A DNA stretch of 64,000 nucleotides from Cepaea nemoralis (taxonomy: Eukaryota; Mollusca; Gastropoda; Stylommatophora; Helicidae). The DNA lies in contig JACEFZ010004110.1 in assembly GCA_014155875.1 (NCBI GenBank), positions 23,732 through 87,731 of the forward strand, read 5' to 3'. The notes under the pieces were generated by a model. It was not told the origin of the DNA. It did no database searches and was given only the letters and a program-made list of their open reading frames with translations. The translations under genes were made by a program, and so were the position numbers. This document shows positions 45,929 through 56,990 of the stretch, piece after piece. Each line of letters opens with the position of its first letter. The first letter of the stretch is position 1.

Positions 45929-46171
45929 TGTTTTTTCCCCGCATATCCTTTACAGGACATCGCTGTCAACAGCAACATCTTTCAGTTGTCTGTTGATTTC
46001 TTGGCAAGATTACGCTCAGTAGTTTGCCTTTGCTTTCTGAGTGGCCGGCTCATTTATACCGCAAGTCACCAGCGGGGGTCGAACCGCTTCCAGCTCTCGT
46101 CCGCTACACGACTCTGCGTGATAAACGGGATTATGGAGAAAGTGTTGTAACCCCTCGGCCAGAGAGACGGC
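45929..46171 (-). mobile_element. tRNA-derived SINE, copy 2
   Basis: Flanked by GATATCCATGT (45918-45928 and 46172-46182). The plus strand begins with the reversed A-rich tail (TTTTTT, about 45931) and contains reversed B box GGGGGTCGAACCGC near 46075. The paralog at 18660-18680 shows the empty site. Confidence 0.88.
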
Positions 46172-46182
46172 GATATCCATGT

Positions 46183-46738
46183 AAACTGTCACATATTGGG
46201 ATAAGCAACACATTTCTAATATATTGAATGTTAATGCCATGCCATGGTACAGGCTATACACAAATAAACAGCTAAAAGGTGTAATCTCTACCTGTTACCG
46301 GGACAGTACATGAAGCAAAGAATAGTTACACTGTAATCTCTACCTGTTACCGGGCCAGTACATGAAGCAAAGAATAGTTACACTGTAATCTCTAAGTGTT
46401 ACCGGGCCAGTACATGAAGCAAAGAATAGTTACACTGTAATCTCAATGTGTTACCGGGCCCATACATGAAGCAAGGAATAGTTAAACCGTAACCCACTAT
46501 ACATGCACTTGGAGTTGGCTAAGAATGGTTGGCAGCTTTAGCTGTAGAATCCGAGCAATCATAATCAAGTATACACAGGACTTGCCATCAATTGTTTAAG
46601 GATATATGCTCCATTTGGAGACAACTGGCAGAAGATGGAGAGGGAAAAGCTGGGTAGAATAATACCTCAGTCAACTTCAGAGTGATTTAGGCAGGTTGTG
46701 TTCACTGATGAACATCTCCCGTGTAGAATATTGCATAA
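46183..46738 (+). repeat. Host tandem unit U3, segment with 52-bp internal repeats
   Basis: Aligns with U1 18660-18690, 18908-19103, 19501-19583 and 20682-20760. It lacks the RTE stub, the hAT MITE and LINE-A, giving their empty sites. A 52-bp piece (GTAATCTCTACCTGTTACCG onward) is present about four times at 46281-46490. Confidence 0.8.
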
Positions 46739-46742
46739 TTAA

Positions 46743-46873
46743 CTCATTCAAGTGCCGAAAAATAATATATCTCAATACTAGGGTCATCGTGTTATTTATT
46801 TCGTTTCGTGATATCTTCCGCCATTTTCAATGTCAGTAAATGGTAATTTATTTTTTGTTTGGCATTGAATCAG
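46743..46873 (+). mobile_element. TTAA MITE (piggyBac-like)
   Basis: A 131-bp insertion between TTAA at 46739-46742 and TTAA at 46874-46877. Its ends are imperfect inverted repeats (CTCATTCAAGTGCCGAAAAA against CTGATTCAATGCCAAAC). The homologous U1 site (GCATAATTACACTTGCATG, about 20750) has no insertion. The TTAA duplication is the mark of piggyBac-type transposition. Confidence 0.8.
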
Positions 46874-46877
46874 TTAA

Positions 46878-46985
46878 ATTTGCATGTATAACCACGCCAC
46901 TAGATATTCCACGATCTATTGGTTCAGTATCAGCACAGAAACACCATGAGAAACAAACACTATATATAACCGCAACATTAGATAT
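46878..46985 (+). repeat. Host tandem unit U3, right segment
   Basis: Continues the alignment with U1 (TGCATGT.TAACCAC.CCAC, GATCTATTGGTTCAGTAT, AGCACAGAAACAC) and is then replaced by a LINE-K fragment. Confidence 0.65.
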
Positions 46986-47325
46986 TCAAGAGTGGAGTTA
47001 AGCAAGGTTGTGTATTAGCTCCCACCCTCTTTGGAATATACGTTCCACTTCTACTGAAATATGCCATTCTTGATCAGGATACCGGTACATACATTCACTC
47101 ACGCTCAGATGGCGGCCTCATTAGTCCTCAGAGATTGATGGCCAAGACCAAAATTAGGAGGGTACTAATCAGAGAGTTGCTTTTTTCAGTTGATGCTGCA
47201 ATTACGACCCACTCTGAGGAAGAATTACATCTACTATCTGCATTCTCCAATGCTTGTTCTGAATTTGGTTTAACAATTAACAAAAAGAAGACACAGATTA
47301 TGTCACAATGTGCACATGGGCACAT
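46986..47325 (+). pseudogene. LINE-K RT fragment
   Basis: The plus strand reads SGVKQGCVLAPTLFGIYVPL, RLMAKTKIRRVLIRELLFSV (YADD-type site changed to SVDA) and [20 protein letters not shown]. It continues the RT region where the 39.1-kb fragment ends. It joins a LINE-B fragment at 47331 without a visible target duplication. Confidence 0.72.
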
Positions 47326-47330
47326 GGGCA

Positions 47331-48800
47331 ACTCAGGAGCTGCAAGAGCCAATGGACAAAGTGATGGGTTGGTGTACGGAGATGAATGCTGTCAGTAACC
47401 CAGAAAAGCGTCTGTCTTGTGGTGCTCTCTGGACAATAGGATTGCTAAAGCTGACTTCCCACGCCTCCAAATAAATGGTAGAAGTGTGAATAGAGAAAGC
47501 AGACTGAAGTACCTGGGAATCACTTTTGATAGAAGCCTGTCTTTAAGGATCATGTTGAAGTGGTGCTTACAAAATGTCAGAAGGAGCTCAATACACTGAA
47601 GTGTATGGCGGCAAGGGACGTGAAGCAGAGAATGCTATTCACACTTTTTTCAGGAATGCTGACTGTCTCCAAGAGCCAGCTAGTGAAACTAGAGTGCATA
47701 CAGAATGAAGCCATGGGGGTGATTCTGAGATGTACAAGGGACACCCCTATAGTTTATATGCGATACGCCTGGCGCTACCAACCATTACAGGCAGACTCGA
47801 AGTGTTGAAGGCAAGGTCATGGTAGCTGCCGACAAGGAACACCTCCTGCATGATGCCCTGGATGCAGTCAAGGGCCACAAGTTGTTAAGAGGAAGGCCGT
47901 GCATGGCTCACGTTGAAGATACCATCAGAGAACTGTGCCCACTTGAGAATATTAGCAGAGGCTAGGAGTGGGTCAGAGAGCCCAAAAGAAATTCAGACTT
48001 GTGTATGGGTTATAATCACATAGGGTCGTGAGTGTAGGGAGTGGCCAGCAGGGGCTACGGAAATAGAAATTCAGCAGTTAACTCAGACCGACTCTCGTCC
48101 AGGTGATGTGATTATCAACACCGATGGCTCTGTGTTAAGAGGCAAACAAGTGCCTGTGGATGCATAGCAAACGCCATTGGCCAATGGTTAGTAAAGGAGA
48201 GCTTGGCATATAACACCACAACCTCAAGTCTGAGAATGGAGGTAGAGGCGGTTACTGTAGCTTTACACTATTTGGAGAACAAACTGTATACGCATGTTGT
48301 TATTGCAAGTGATTCACAAAGTATGCTGGCAAAGGTGAAGACTGGCATGCTTCGTGCTGAATGGTATGCATCAATTCAGAGATCGCTGGTTGTCAGCATT
48401 CGCTGGATCTTTTTTTCCAGGACATCATGGTGTGGTTGGAAATTAAGAGGCGAACAGACTGGCTGGTGGTGCATCATTAAATGGTCATGTGTTGCATGAT
48501 ATGGCAGATATAGTGAAGACCCTCTGGGAGTGCGTGCATAATGCAGAAGAACAGATAGACTACCTTGGTGTAGAGAGAATGCGGCAGTTGAGGGTGGGCA
48601 GAGGATCTGGTAGACAAAGACAGTCGTCACTCAGAGGTAAGGCAGGGCTGATATATAATCCGACTGTAACGGACACCAGTAGTATTTGAACTGTACGCTG
48701 GCTGTTGAAGATGCGGACTGAGAGCTTATGGGAATGGCCTGAGTGCAGCGATGTCGGTTCTTGAATCAACTCATCTCAACACCAGGCGATTAGACAAGGG
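47331..48800 (+). pseudogene. LINE-B-like copy 3 with RNase H, decayed
   Basis: Starts in the RT fingers-to-thumb region (VLWCSLDNRIAKADFPRLQI; KYLGITFDRSL) with several frameshifts (near 47545, 47650 and 47790). It then gives the RNase H that copy 1 lacks: VIINTDGSVLRG near 48115, RMEVEAVTVAL, VVIASDSQSML, and a GHHG block near 48425. It ends in a C-terminal tail with a stop near 48689. It is diverged from copies 1 and 2 (for example NREDxRLKYLGI-type changes) and probably a sister subfamily. Confidence 0.75.
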
Positions 48801-48852
48801 ACAAGATAGTAAACATCTGTACAATAAAAGACAGCATCATATATTCAAGTAA

Positions 48853-48938
48853 ATATGTCTGGCTTTTGTCCATCTCTGGCTTTTGTCCATCTCTGGCTTT
48901 TGTCCATCTCTGGCTTTTGTCCATCTCTGGCTTTGAAC
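48853..48938. repeat. 17-bp tandem repeat, about five units
   Basis: CTGGCTTTTGTCCATCT repeated head to tail just after the LINE-B-like fragment. Confidence 0.92.
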
Positions 48939-49205
48939 TCAAGCGTAGTCCTTATCTGTGCTACTACCTCCAGCACAGCGGAATGATGTTTTGTGTGTTG
49001 CTTAGATTTCCTTTTACCACTGTCCGACGCCATCAGACGAACCCACTCCGACTTCAGAGATACTTGTAATTTATGTCTCCAAGTCAAGGACGTGAAGTCA
49101 ACAGTTTAGTCCAACTGACTGGTGAAGTGTTTTATAAACTTAAACTGTTATATATATTCAGTAAAATATTTGAGAAACGAAATCATCCATTTGTTGAACC
49201 ACATA
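48939..49205. other. Unassigned sequence
   Basis: No gene or family recognised between the tandem repeat and the host unit. Confidence 0.5.
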
Positions 49206-49645
49206 TAAATGATTAACTAAAGTTCTGGACTACTAGCAGAGGAAATAACAGTTACACTGATGCCGTAATCGCTCTCGGACAATTAACATAGAGCAAAAAG
49301 CTCTACCGATTCTATAACAAGAAGAAAGGGCATTTTTGTCTGACAGGACAGAATAATTCAGTGACCGTGTCTTCAGAACGTGGAGAAATGTAAAGAATAG
49401 TATGTAGATCTGCATCCTTGTTTTGTAGACTACAGTAAGGACTTCGACTCTTTTCAGCAAAAGAAATTGTAAAACATTATCAGGGAAATAGAAATGCAAG
49501 CGTGTGTGATTCGTTTAATTGGATTGTTTTATCTTGACCAATAAGCCGCTGCCAGGGAAACCGGTGAAAAAGCAGCCACGTTTTAGTTGGGACAGACAGG
49601 AGTAAGGCAAAGCTGCATGTTCTTGCTGTTAACTGTTTAGGTTAA
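49206..49645 (+). repeat. Host tandem unit U3, distal segment
   Basis: Paralog of 23481-23930 (GATGCCGTAATCGCT, GATTCTATAACAAGAAGAAA, GACCGTGTCTTC). Confidence 0.65.
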
Positions 49646-49654
49646 CTAAGGCTA

Positions 49655-52096
49655 TTTAAAAGAGAATACCGTGAGCTCGTATGACAGTGTTTCAGGAGAT
49701 ACCATTTTATAAGCAACAGTGTGAGCAAGGTGTGGACTGCGCCTGGCTCTGCAGCCAGCAGGGTTAGAATCGGCTAGCCTCTCCCAGGAGGGGTAAAAAG
49801 TGAAAATTAGTAGCCTGCCGATGACCCGCAGACTACACAGGTCAACCCCACCTCCACGTGGCGTAGGCTGGGAAACCATGACAGCGAGGTCATGGGCTAA
49901 CGGGGATATGGCTCGCCATAGGGAATGGCCTCCCTGTAGTCAGATTTTTGTCGTAAATCTGCGACTGCCCTAGCATGCCGGCAAGGGATCTTCATACTGC
50001 TTGTAGAAAAACTAAGAAGTATAAACATCGATTAAACATATGCACAATGAACGTCAGCGATTTTAATAGTAAAGAAGAAGAACTTATAGAAACAATGAAA
50101 GAGAGGAAAATTGGATTGTGGGAATAACGGACAGCAGAATAAAGGGGGAAGGATGCAAGGAGATCCACCACAGTTACACGTTTGTCTACTCTGGAGTGGA
50201 ACAGCAAGCAAGAGCAAGACACGGTGAGGGAATAGTCACTGAACAAGGGCTAGCAAGAGGAATACTAGAAATAAAATATATATCAGAAAGAATCATAACA
50301 GTGAGAATAAAAGAACAAACAATTACTACATATGTACAAATATACGCACCATGTAATGCAAACAATAATGAGCAAGAATGTGAGGACTACTATGAAGACA
50401 TCCATGACGTGCTAAATAAAATAGATAAGCAGGACAACATCATAGTTATGGGAGACTTCAATGTAAGACTAGGACACAACAGAGCGGGCATAGTAAAACA
50501 TTTTGGAGCATTTGGAGACCAATATAATGGAATAAATGATAACGGAAGTAGACTGATAGAGTTAAACAGCCAACACGACCTCTATATAACAAATACATTC
50601 TATAAACACAAATACTCACAAATATACACCTGGTATAAGTGGAACGATCTAGATACTAAATGCCAAATTGATGTTATATTAACAAGAAATAACATAAATA
50701 GAAATATATTAGAAGCAAGAGCAGTGTCTAACTTAGGTATAAACATAGACCACAAAGCAGTCGTTGCCACAATAAGAATCATCAGTAGAGGGAAGCAAAG
50801 ACCAGCAAAATAAATGCCATGCGAATCAGAAAACTTAAAACATCCCAAAGACGAGGCAGTGAGGGAAAATTATGAAAAAGAGCTAAATGCAATCTTTGTA
50901 ATATTATCTATAGAAAGAAAGACAGTGGAAGAAGAATGGGAGATGTTCAAATCAAGTATTTTAAATCCTGCAAAGATAACATGTGGAACCACGAAAAAAA
51001 CGCAAAACACGGATAAAGAATATAACAAGATGATGGAACGCACAAGTAAAGAAAGCTGTAAAAGACAAAAAGGAAAAATATAAAAAGTGATCGAAGAGCA
51101 AACAGGAATACGATTACACAGAATATAGAATAGCGAGAAGACATGTGAATAGAACAGGAATGAGAGAAAAACAAAAATACTGGGAGGAGTATGGAGAAAC
51201 TCTAAATAAAAGCTACAAAGAGGCAATTAGAAACTTTTATAAAAAGATAAGTGCAATGAGAACCAGAGGAGAACCCTTTAACCCAACTGAAATAATTAAC
51301 AACGAAAATGGAGAACCAATATGTGAACAAAAACAAATCCTAATAAGATGGAAACAGTACTTATTACAACTTCTCAACATCCCATCGGATGTCACAGGAA
51401 TTCAAGAAACCGACACAGATGCCACCAAAGATCTAGAACCAGATATAGTGACAGAAGAAATTATAGAAGCCATCAGATTAGCCCCATTGAACAAGTCACA
51501 GGGACAAGATGAAATACCAAATGAACTAATTAAAGCAGCAAGAGAAGTAAGAACAACATGGCTACATAGACTATTCAACCATGTCTGGGAATAACAACAG
51601 ACACCACGAGACTGGGGAAACACCATAATTATCCCAATTTGGAAAACAAAGGCAGCAAAAGAGACTGTACACAAAACAGAGGCATTTCACTGTTGAATCA
51701 TACTGGGAAAATATTTTACAACATTCTTGAGAAAAGATTACGAACTAATATAGAACCCCAGCTAAGCGAAACACACCTTGGATTTCGGAAAAACAAAGGA
51801 TGCACAGATGCCGTATTTGCTCTTAGACAGCTTATAGAAAAATCAATCGAATTCAAGGAAACACTCTACTTAGCCTTTGTCGACCAAGAAAAGGCATTTG
51901 ATAGAGTAGATAGAAACAAGCTGTGGGAAATCCTTAATAAATATGGAGTAAGTACACATCTAACAAACCTATGTAGAAGGTTATACAACAACAGTGAATG
52001 CGTAGTGAGAGCAACTGGAGGACACTCAGAACCCTTTACCATAAGATCTGGAGTACGATAAGGTTGAGTCCTGTCCCCTCTCTTGTTTATAACATA
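49655..52096 (+). mobile_element. RTE-R: RTE-type LINE, 5' part
   Basis: Includes a long leader (about 49655-50046) with GC-rich segments, an endonuclease region and the RT up to the conserved FIT(Y) block. It is interrupted at 52096 by Helitron-like element D. The remainder is at 55028-55960. The 5' boundary is approximate. Confidence 0.78.
50047..52096 (+). pseudogene. RTE-R endonuclease and RT, N-terminal part, broken
   Basis: A likely start is the Met at 50047 (MNVSDFNSKEEELIETMKER), with a frameshift near 50115. Endonuclease blocks are VQIYAPCNANNNE, VIMGDFNVRLGHN and CQIDVILTRNN, with the final histidine block as IDHKAVV. Then come a TAA at 50811, frameshifts near 51083 and 51600, and RT blocks: NRGISLLNHTGKIF, HLGFRKNKGCTDAVFAL, YLAFVDQEKAFDRVDR and TIRSGVR. 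TAA and TGA follow at 52059 and 52065 in the QGC position. A decayed full-length element of a different RTE subfamily from RTE-H and RTE-X. Confidence 0.82.
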
Positions 52097-52194
52097 CTAG
52101 CTGACCCGGCCCGGCTTCGCCCAGATCCTGGTGGGGAGCATCTCATTTAATTCATATAAGTAGTCATATAAGTTCTCGTTCCCGTTACCGACTA

Positions 52195-52269
<75 letters not shown>

Positions 52270-52457
52270 GACCCGGCCCGTCTTCGCCCAGACCCTGATG
52301 GGGAGCATCTCATTTAATTCATATAAGTAGTCATATAAGTTCCCGTTCCGACTATCTATCTGTCTGTCTGTCTGACCCGGCCCGGCATCGCCCAACTCCT
52401 GGTGGGGAGCATCTCATTTAATTCATATAAGTAGTCATATAAGTTCCCGTTCCCGAC

Positions 52458-52530
<73 letters not shown>

Positions 52531-52649
52531 GTCTGTCTGACCCGGCCCAGCCCATGGTGGAGAGCATCTCATTTAAATTATATAAGTAGTCATATAAGAT
52601 CCCGTTCCCGACTATCTGTCTGACTGTCTGTCTGTCTTGGGTAAATGTA

Positions 52650-54520
52650 GGAGGGAGGAGGAAGAGGGAGGTGGAGGAGGGAAGAGGAGGGAGGAGGAGG
52701 GAGGAGACAGGAGGAGTAGGGAGGAATAGGAGGGAGGAGGAGGGATTAGGAGGAGGAGGGAGGAGTAGGGTGGAGGAGGAGGCGAGGAGGAGGGAGGAGG
52801 AAGAAGGAGGAGGAGGGAGAAGGAGGGAGGAGGAGAACGCAGGAGGAGAAGGGAGCAGGAGGAGGAGGGAGGAGGTGGGAGAGGGAGGAGGGAGGAGGAG
52901 GAGAGAGTAGGAGGAGGGAGGAGGCGGAGGGAGAAGGAAGAGGGAGGAGGAAGAGGGAGAAGGAGGAGGGAGAAGGAGGAGAAGGAGGGGGAGGAGGAGG
53001 GAAGAGGAGGAGGGGAGGAGGAGTAGGGAGGAGGAGGAATGTGAAGGGAGGAGGAGGGAGGAGGTAGAGGGAGGAGGAGGAGGAGGGAGGCGGAGAGAGG
53101 AGGAGGGAGGAGGAGGAAGAGGGAGGAGAAGGAATGTGAAGGGGGGAGGAGGGAGGAGGTAGAGGGAGGAGGAGGAGGGAGGAGGAGGAGTGAGGAGGAG
53201 GAGAGAGGAGGAGGAGAGGGAGGAGTAGGAAGGAGGAGGGGAGGAGGGAGGAGGAGGAGGAGGGATGAAGAAGGAGGATGAGGGAGAAGGAGGGATGAGG
53301 AGGAGGAGGGAGGAGGCGGAAGAGGGAGGAGGAGGAATGTGAAGGGAGGAGGAGGTAGAAGGAGGAGGAGGAGGGAGGAGGAGAAGGGAGGAGGAGGGAT
53401 GAGGAAGAGGGAGGAGAAGGAAGAGGGAGGAGGAGGAATGTGAAGGGAGGGGAGGGAGGAGGTAGAGGGAGGAGGAGGAGGGAGGAGGAGGAGTGAGGAG
53501 GAGGAGAGGGAGGAGGAGGAAGGAGGAGGGTGAGGAGGGAGGAGGATGAGGAGGAGGAGGAGGGAGGAAGAAGGAGGAGGAGGGAGAAGGAGGGATAGGG
53601 AGGAGGGGGAGGGAAAGAGGAAGAGGGTAGGAGGAAGAGTGGAGAGGAGGAGGGAGGAGGTAGAGGGAGGAGGAGGGAGGAAAAGGGAGGAGGGAGGAGG
53701 AGAGAGGAGGAGGAGGGAGGAGGTAGGAGGAGGAGGAAGAGGGAGGAGGAGGGAGGAGGAGGAAGGAGGAGGAAGAAGGAGGAGGAAGAGGGAGGAGGAT
53801 GGAGGAGGGAGAGGGAGGAAGAGGGAGGAGGAGGAAGGAGGAGGAAGAGGAAGGAGGAGGAAGAGGGAGGAGGAGGATGGAGGAGGGAGAGGGAGGAGGG
53901 GAAGAGGAAGAGGGTAGGAGGAGGAGGGGAGAGGAGGAGAAGAAGGGAGAAGGAGGGAGGAGGAGGGAGGAGGAGGGGAGAGGAGGAGGGAGGAGGCAGA
54001 GGGAGAAGAAGGAAGGAGGAGGAAGAAGGAGGGAGAGGAAGGAGGGAGAATGAGGAGGGGAAGAAGGAAAGGGAGGTGGAAGAGGAGGAGGAGGGAGGAG
54101 GAAAGAGGTAGGGGGAGGAGGAGGTAGAGGGAGGAGGAGGAGGAAGGAAAGGGAGGAGGAAGAGGAGGAGAAGGGAGGAGGAGGGTGGAGGGAGGAGGAG
54201 GGAGGAGGTAGGAGGAGGAAGAGGGAAGAGGGAGAAGAAGGGAGAAGGAGGAGGGAGGATGATGAGGGAGAAGGAGGCAGGAAGAGGAGGAGGGAGGCAG
54301 GAGGAGGAGGGATGAGGAGGGAGAGGGAGGAGGAGGGAAGATGAGGGAGTAGGGGGGAGGAGGCGGAGGGAGTAGGAGGGAGGAGGATGGAGGAGGAGGG
54401 GAGAGGAAGAGGGAGAAGGAAGAGGGAGAAGGAGGAGGGAGGAGGGAGAGGGATGAGAGGGAGGAGGAAGAGGAGAAGGGTGGAGGGAGGAGGTAGAGGG
54501 AGGAGAAGAGAGGGGGAGAG
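52650..54520. repeat. (GGA/GAG)n tract in Helitron-like element D
   Basis: About 1.9 kb of almost pure purine on the plus strand. The 674- and 594-codon minus-strand Pro/Ser/Leu frames are by-products of a pyrimidine-only strand, where stop codons cannot form. Confidence 0.95.
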
Positions 54521-54623
54521 AGTTCGCCATTCCGAATTCATACTCGTCTAGTTCTTCCCTTCTACACGACTGTAGATAACTTCCTTACACATAAAAAGAT
54601 GAATTGTTATTGATATTGCCGTG

Positions 54624-54728
54624 GCATGGAGGAATATCAGCAGCAGAGTTGATCCAAAAAACCAAAGACTGAGATCTACGGAGAGCCATGAACGCCTACG
54701 CCAGCCGGCACGGCACTTGATGATGATG
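54624..54728 (+). mobile_element. RTE 3'-end stub inside element D
   Basis: The plus strand reads RRAMNAYASRHGT then stop and (GAT)n, an RTE C-terminus. Flanked by ATTGCCGTG (54615-54623 and 54729-54737). The same insertion with the same duplication is in element E, so it predates their divergence. Confidence 0.75.
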
Positions 54729-55027
54729 ATTGCCGTGTGACGATTCTGTGTAGTCACGTCATTTTCTTCCCTTTCCCTAGCGTTTTGGTTCGGGGATTCT
54801 TTCATCATCATCATCATATATTTACGTACGTATTTTGGGAGGGGGAGGAGGGAGGAGGAGGAAGAAGAAAAAAAAAACTATGACAGTTGACAGCTCTGGA
54901 ATGAAAGGAAGGCGTGTAGAAAATTTCATCTCAATCGGATGGGCCGTTAGCGAAAAAATAAAGGACATACATATTTACATACATACATACATATTTACAT
55001 ACATACACTTTGTTTTATATATATAGA

Positions 55028-55960
55028 TATAAACAACATATATAAAGAAAGCAGACAGAGACCGCAAGAACACCCCATGACGAGAACACAGAAGAAGAAC
55101 CATCTGCAAATCTAACCTTTAGAGAACTCCTGTTTGTGGACAACCAAGCACTAATTGCAAAATCAGAAGCTGAATTTCAAGACCACATGAATAGTCTAAA
55201 CGAAATGTGTAGGGAACATAACATGAACATTAGCACAAGTAAAACACAGGTATTGACTATAACTTAAGAAGAAAAAGCAACAAAGATTCACCTAAACGAA
55301 TATCCCTTGAAACAAGTAAAGAATTTCAAGTACCTAGGAAGTATAATATCATCAAATGGCAAATCAGAGGACGAGATCGAAAATAGGTGCAGTAAGGCAA
55401 ACCAACTCATTGGACAAATGGAACCAATACTAAAAAGCAAACATGTATCAATAACTACTAAGAAAGCACTTTACAACACAATCTTTCTACGAACTCTATG
55501 TTACCAATGCCAAACCCGGACAATGACAGAAAAAGAGAAAAGAAACATCACAACAGAAATGAGATTACTGAGAAGAATACTTAACGTATCAAGGAGAGAT
55601 ACGATCAGAAATGAAGAAATCAGGACTAAAGTGGGGGTTAAAGCAGCACTAGATTTTATTAGAAAGCAGCAAGTCTAATGGTTTGGCCATGCAAGGAGGT
55701 TACCAACTAACAGTACACCACAACAAGCAATGATGCACAGACCAGAGGGAAGCAGAGGAAGAGGCCGACCACATAAACGATGGAGGCAGGAAATAACAGT
55801 CCATGGGAATATCGATACATGAAACCCATAAGCGGGTACTCTCCCGCTGTTTATACGTCACCTCGACACCGCAAAGTACAAGATGAACCTGATGAGATGA
55901 GATGAGAAGAGATGAGATGAGATGAGATGAGTGGGAGCCATCAAGCCATAATATCAAGTG
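55028..55960 (+). pseudogene. RTE-R RT C-terminal part
   Basis: Continues the frame across the Helitron junction (INNIYKESRQR). It then gives LTFRELLFVDNQALIAKSEA (YADD-type site changed to FVDN), HNMNISTSKTQVLTIT, QVKNFKYLGSIISSNGKSED, MRLLRRILNVSRRDTIRNEE and, after a stop at 55676, FGHARRLPTN and RGRGRPHKRW. It ends in a (GATGA)n tail at about 55888-55931. Confidence 0.82.
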
Positions 55961-56563
55961 AGACAAAGTGACAGGGCATGATTGTCGTCTTTACGGATAT
56001 TTCAAGTGAGACAAAACGACATGACAAGGTTTATAAAGTGATCAACTTTACTTATGATAACTGAGCGATGACATCGGAATGTCACCTGCAATAATTTGGT
56101 AGAGCAAACTATGCTTCCATATCATGATCAAAGAAAGCATTTATGCATAAAACATTATGAAATAGTGTCAAAATATCAAATAAGATGTGATCAAAACTAT
56201 TATATGTCAACTATATATCAAATAACACGATCCTAATCTCAAATTGTTAAAATATTTGAAGAGTTCATCCTTTCTGCTAAGAACCATAATGAAAATCATA
56301 TCTTTCTTAAATGTACACAAAACAATAATCAAGCCCACATGAAAAACAGTATTACGAGGAATAATCACAATGGACACTGAATACAATAACAAAGTCATTA
56401 GCTTTCAATTATAATCGATCACAATTGGGATTGTGCACAAGAAATAAAACTGAAACTGAAATCAGCAATAGCGATGTCAGACACCGTTTAGAGACCATGG
56501 CAACAACACGGGCCTTCACATTCATGTGACATTTTCACTTTTAGCTGAGGTAAACTGCATGGG
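55961..56563. other. Unassigned AT-rich sequence
   Basis: No gene recognised. The last bases AAACTGCATGGG (56552-56563) are the left target duplication of the next SINE. Confidence 0.5.
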
Positions 56564-56807
56564 CCGGTCTCTCTGGCTGTGGGGTTACAACACTTTCTCT
56601 CTGTAATCTCGTTTATCACGCAGAGTCTCATAGCGGAGCGAGAGCTGAGGCGGTTCGACCCCCGCTGGTGACTTGCGGGATACTGAGCCGGCCGCTCAGA
56701 AAGCAATGGCAAACTACTGAGCGTAATCTTGCCAGGAGATCAACATACAACTGAAAGATGCTGGCGTTGACAGCTAAGTCCTGTAAAGGATATGCTAAAA
56801 AAAAAAA
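56564..56807 (+). mobile_element. tRNA-derived SINE, copy 3 (best preserved)
   Basis: Flanked by AAACTGCATGGG (56552-56563 and 56808-56819), with a run of 14-17 A before the right copy. A-box-like TGGCTGTGGGG lies near 56575 and B box GGTTCGACCCC at about 56652. The body contains GCAATGGCAAACTACTG and TAATCTTGCCAGGAGATC, which resembles the 3' tail of BovB/RTE elements. It is transcribed by pol III in this class and mobilised by a partner LINE. Confidence 0.88.
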
Positions 56808-56819
56808 AAACTGCATGGG

Positions 56820-56990
56820 GATAATGTGAGCGTACACGGCCAGGTTTCAGTGTGAGACAGTTTGATATGGAACAATGTGAGGGCCAAAGACAACGTTTGA
56901 ACTGAGTTGTACCCACGAGTCTGGTACTAGTATCAAGCAAGGCTTGAGCTGAAACAATTTGACATATAATTCTGGGACTTTCTACTTTCA
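56820..56990. other. Unassigned sequence
   Basis: No feature recognised. Confidence 0.5.

Larger units (their letters stand above)
52097..55027 (-). mobile_element. Helitron-like element D
   Basis: On the minus strand it begins TCTATATATATAAAAC (right end, 55027) and ends CAGCTAG (left end, CTAG at 52097-52100). The flanks are A (52096) and T (55028). Taking it out rejoins the RTE-R reading frame exactly at a conserved RT block, so the RTE coding sequence proves the precise A^T insertion. It contains tandem 3' modules with (TCTG)n at 52100-52640, a 1.9-kb GGA tract (52650-54520), an RTE stub (54624-54728) and the conserved 5' block near 54935. Confidence 0.82.

Noticed and set aside
46016..46261. 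Minus-strand frame over the SINE as a small gene
   Set aside because: It spans the SINE and its target duplication, and no frame is shared by all three SINE copies.
52517..54541. A 674-codon minus-strand frame rich in Pro, Ser and Leu
   Set aside because: It lies on a pyrimidine-only strand where stop codons cannot form; the sequence is simple repeat inside a Helitron-like element. The same applies to frames at 21367-22053, 33272-34000 and 60813-62069.
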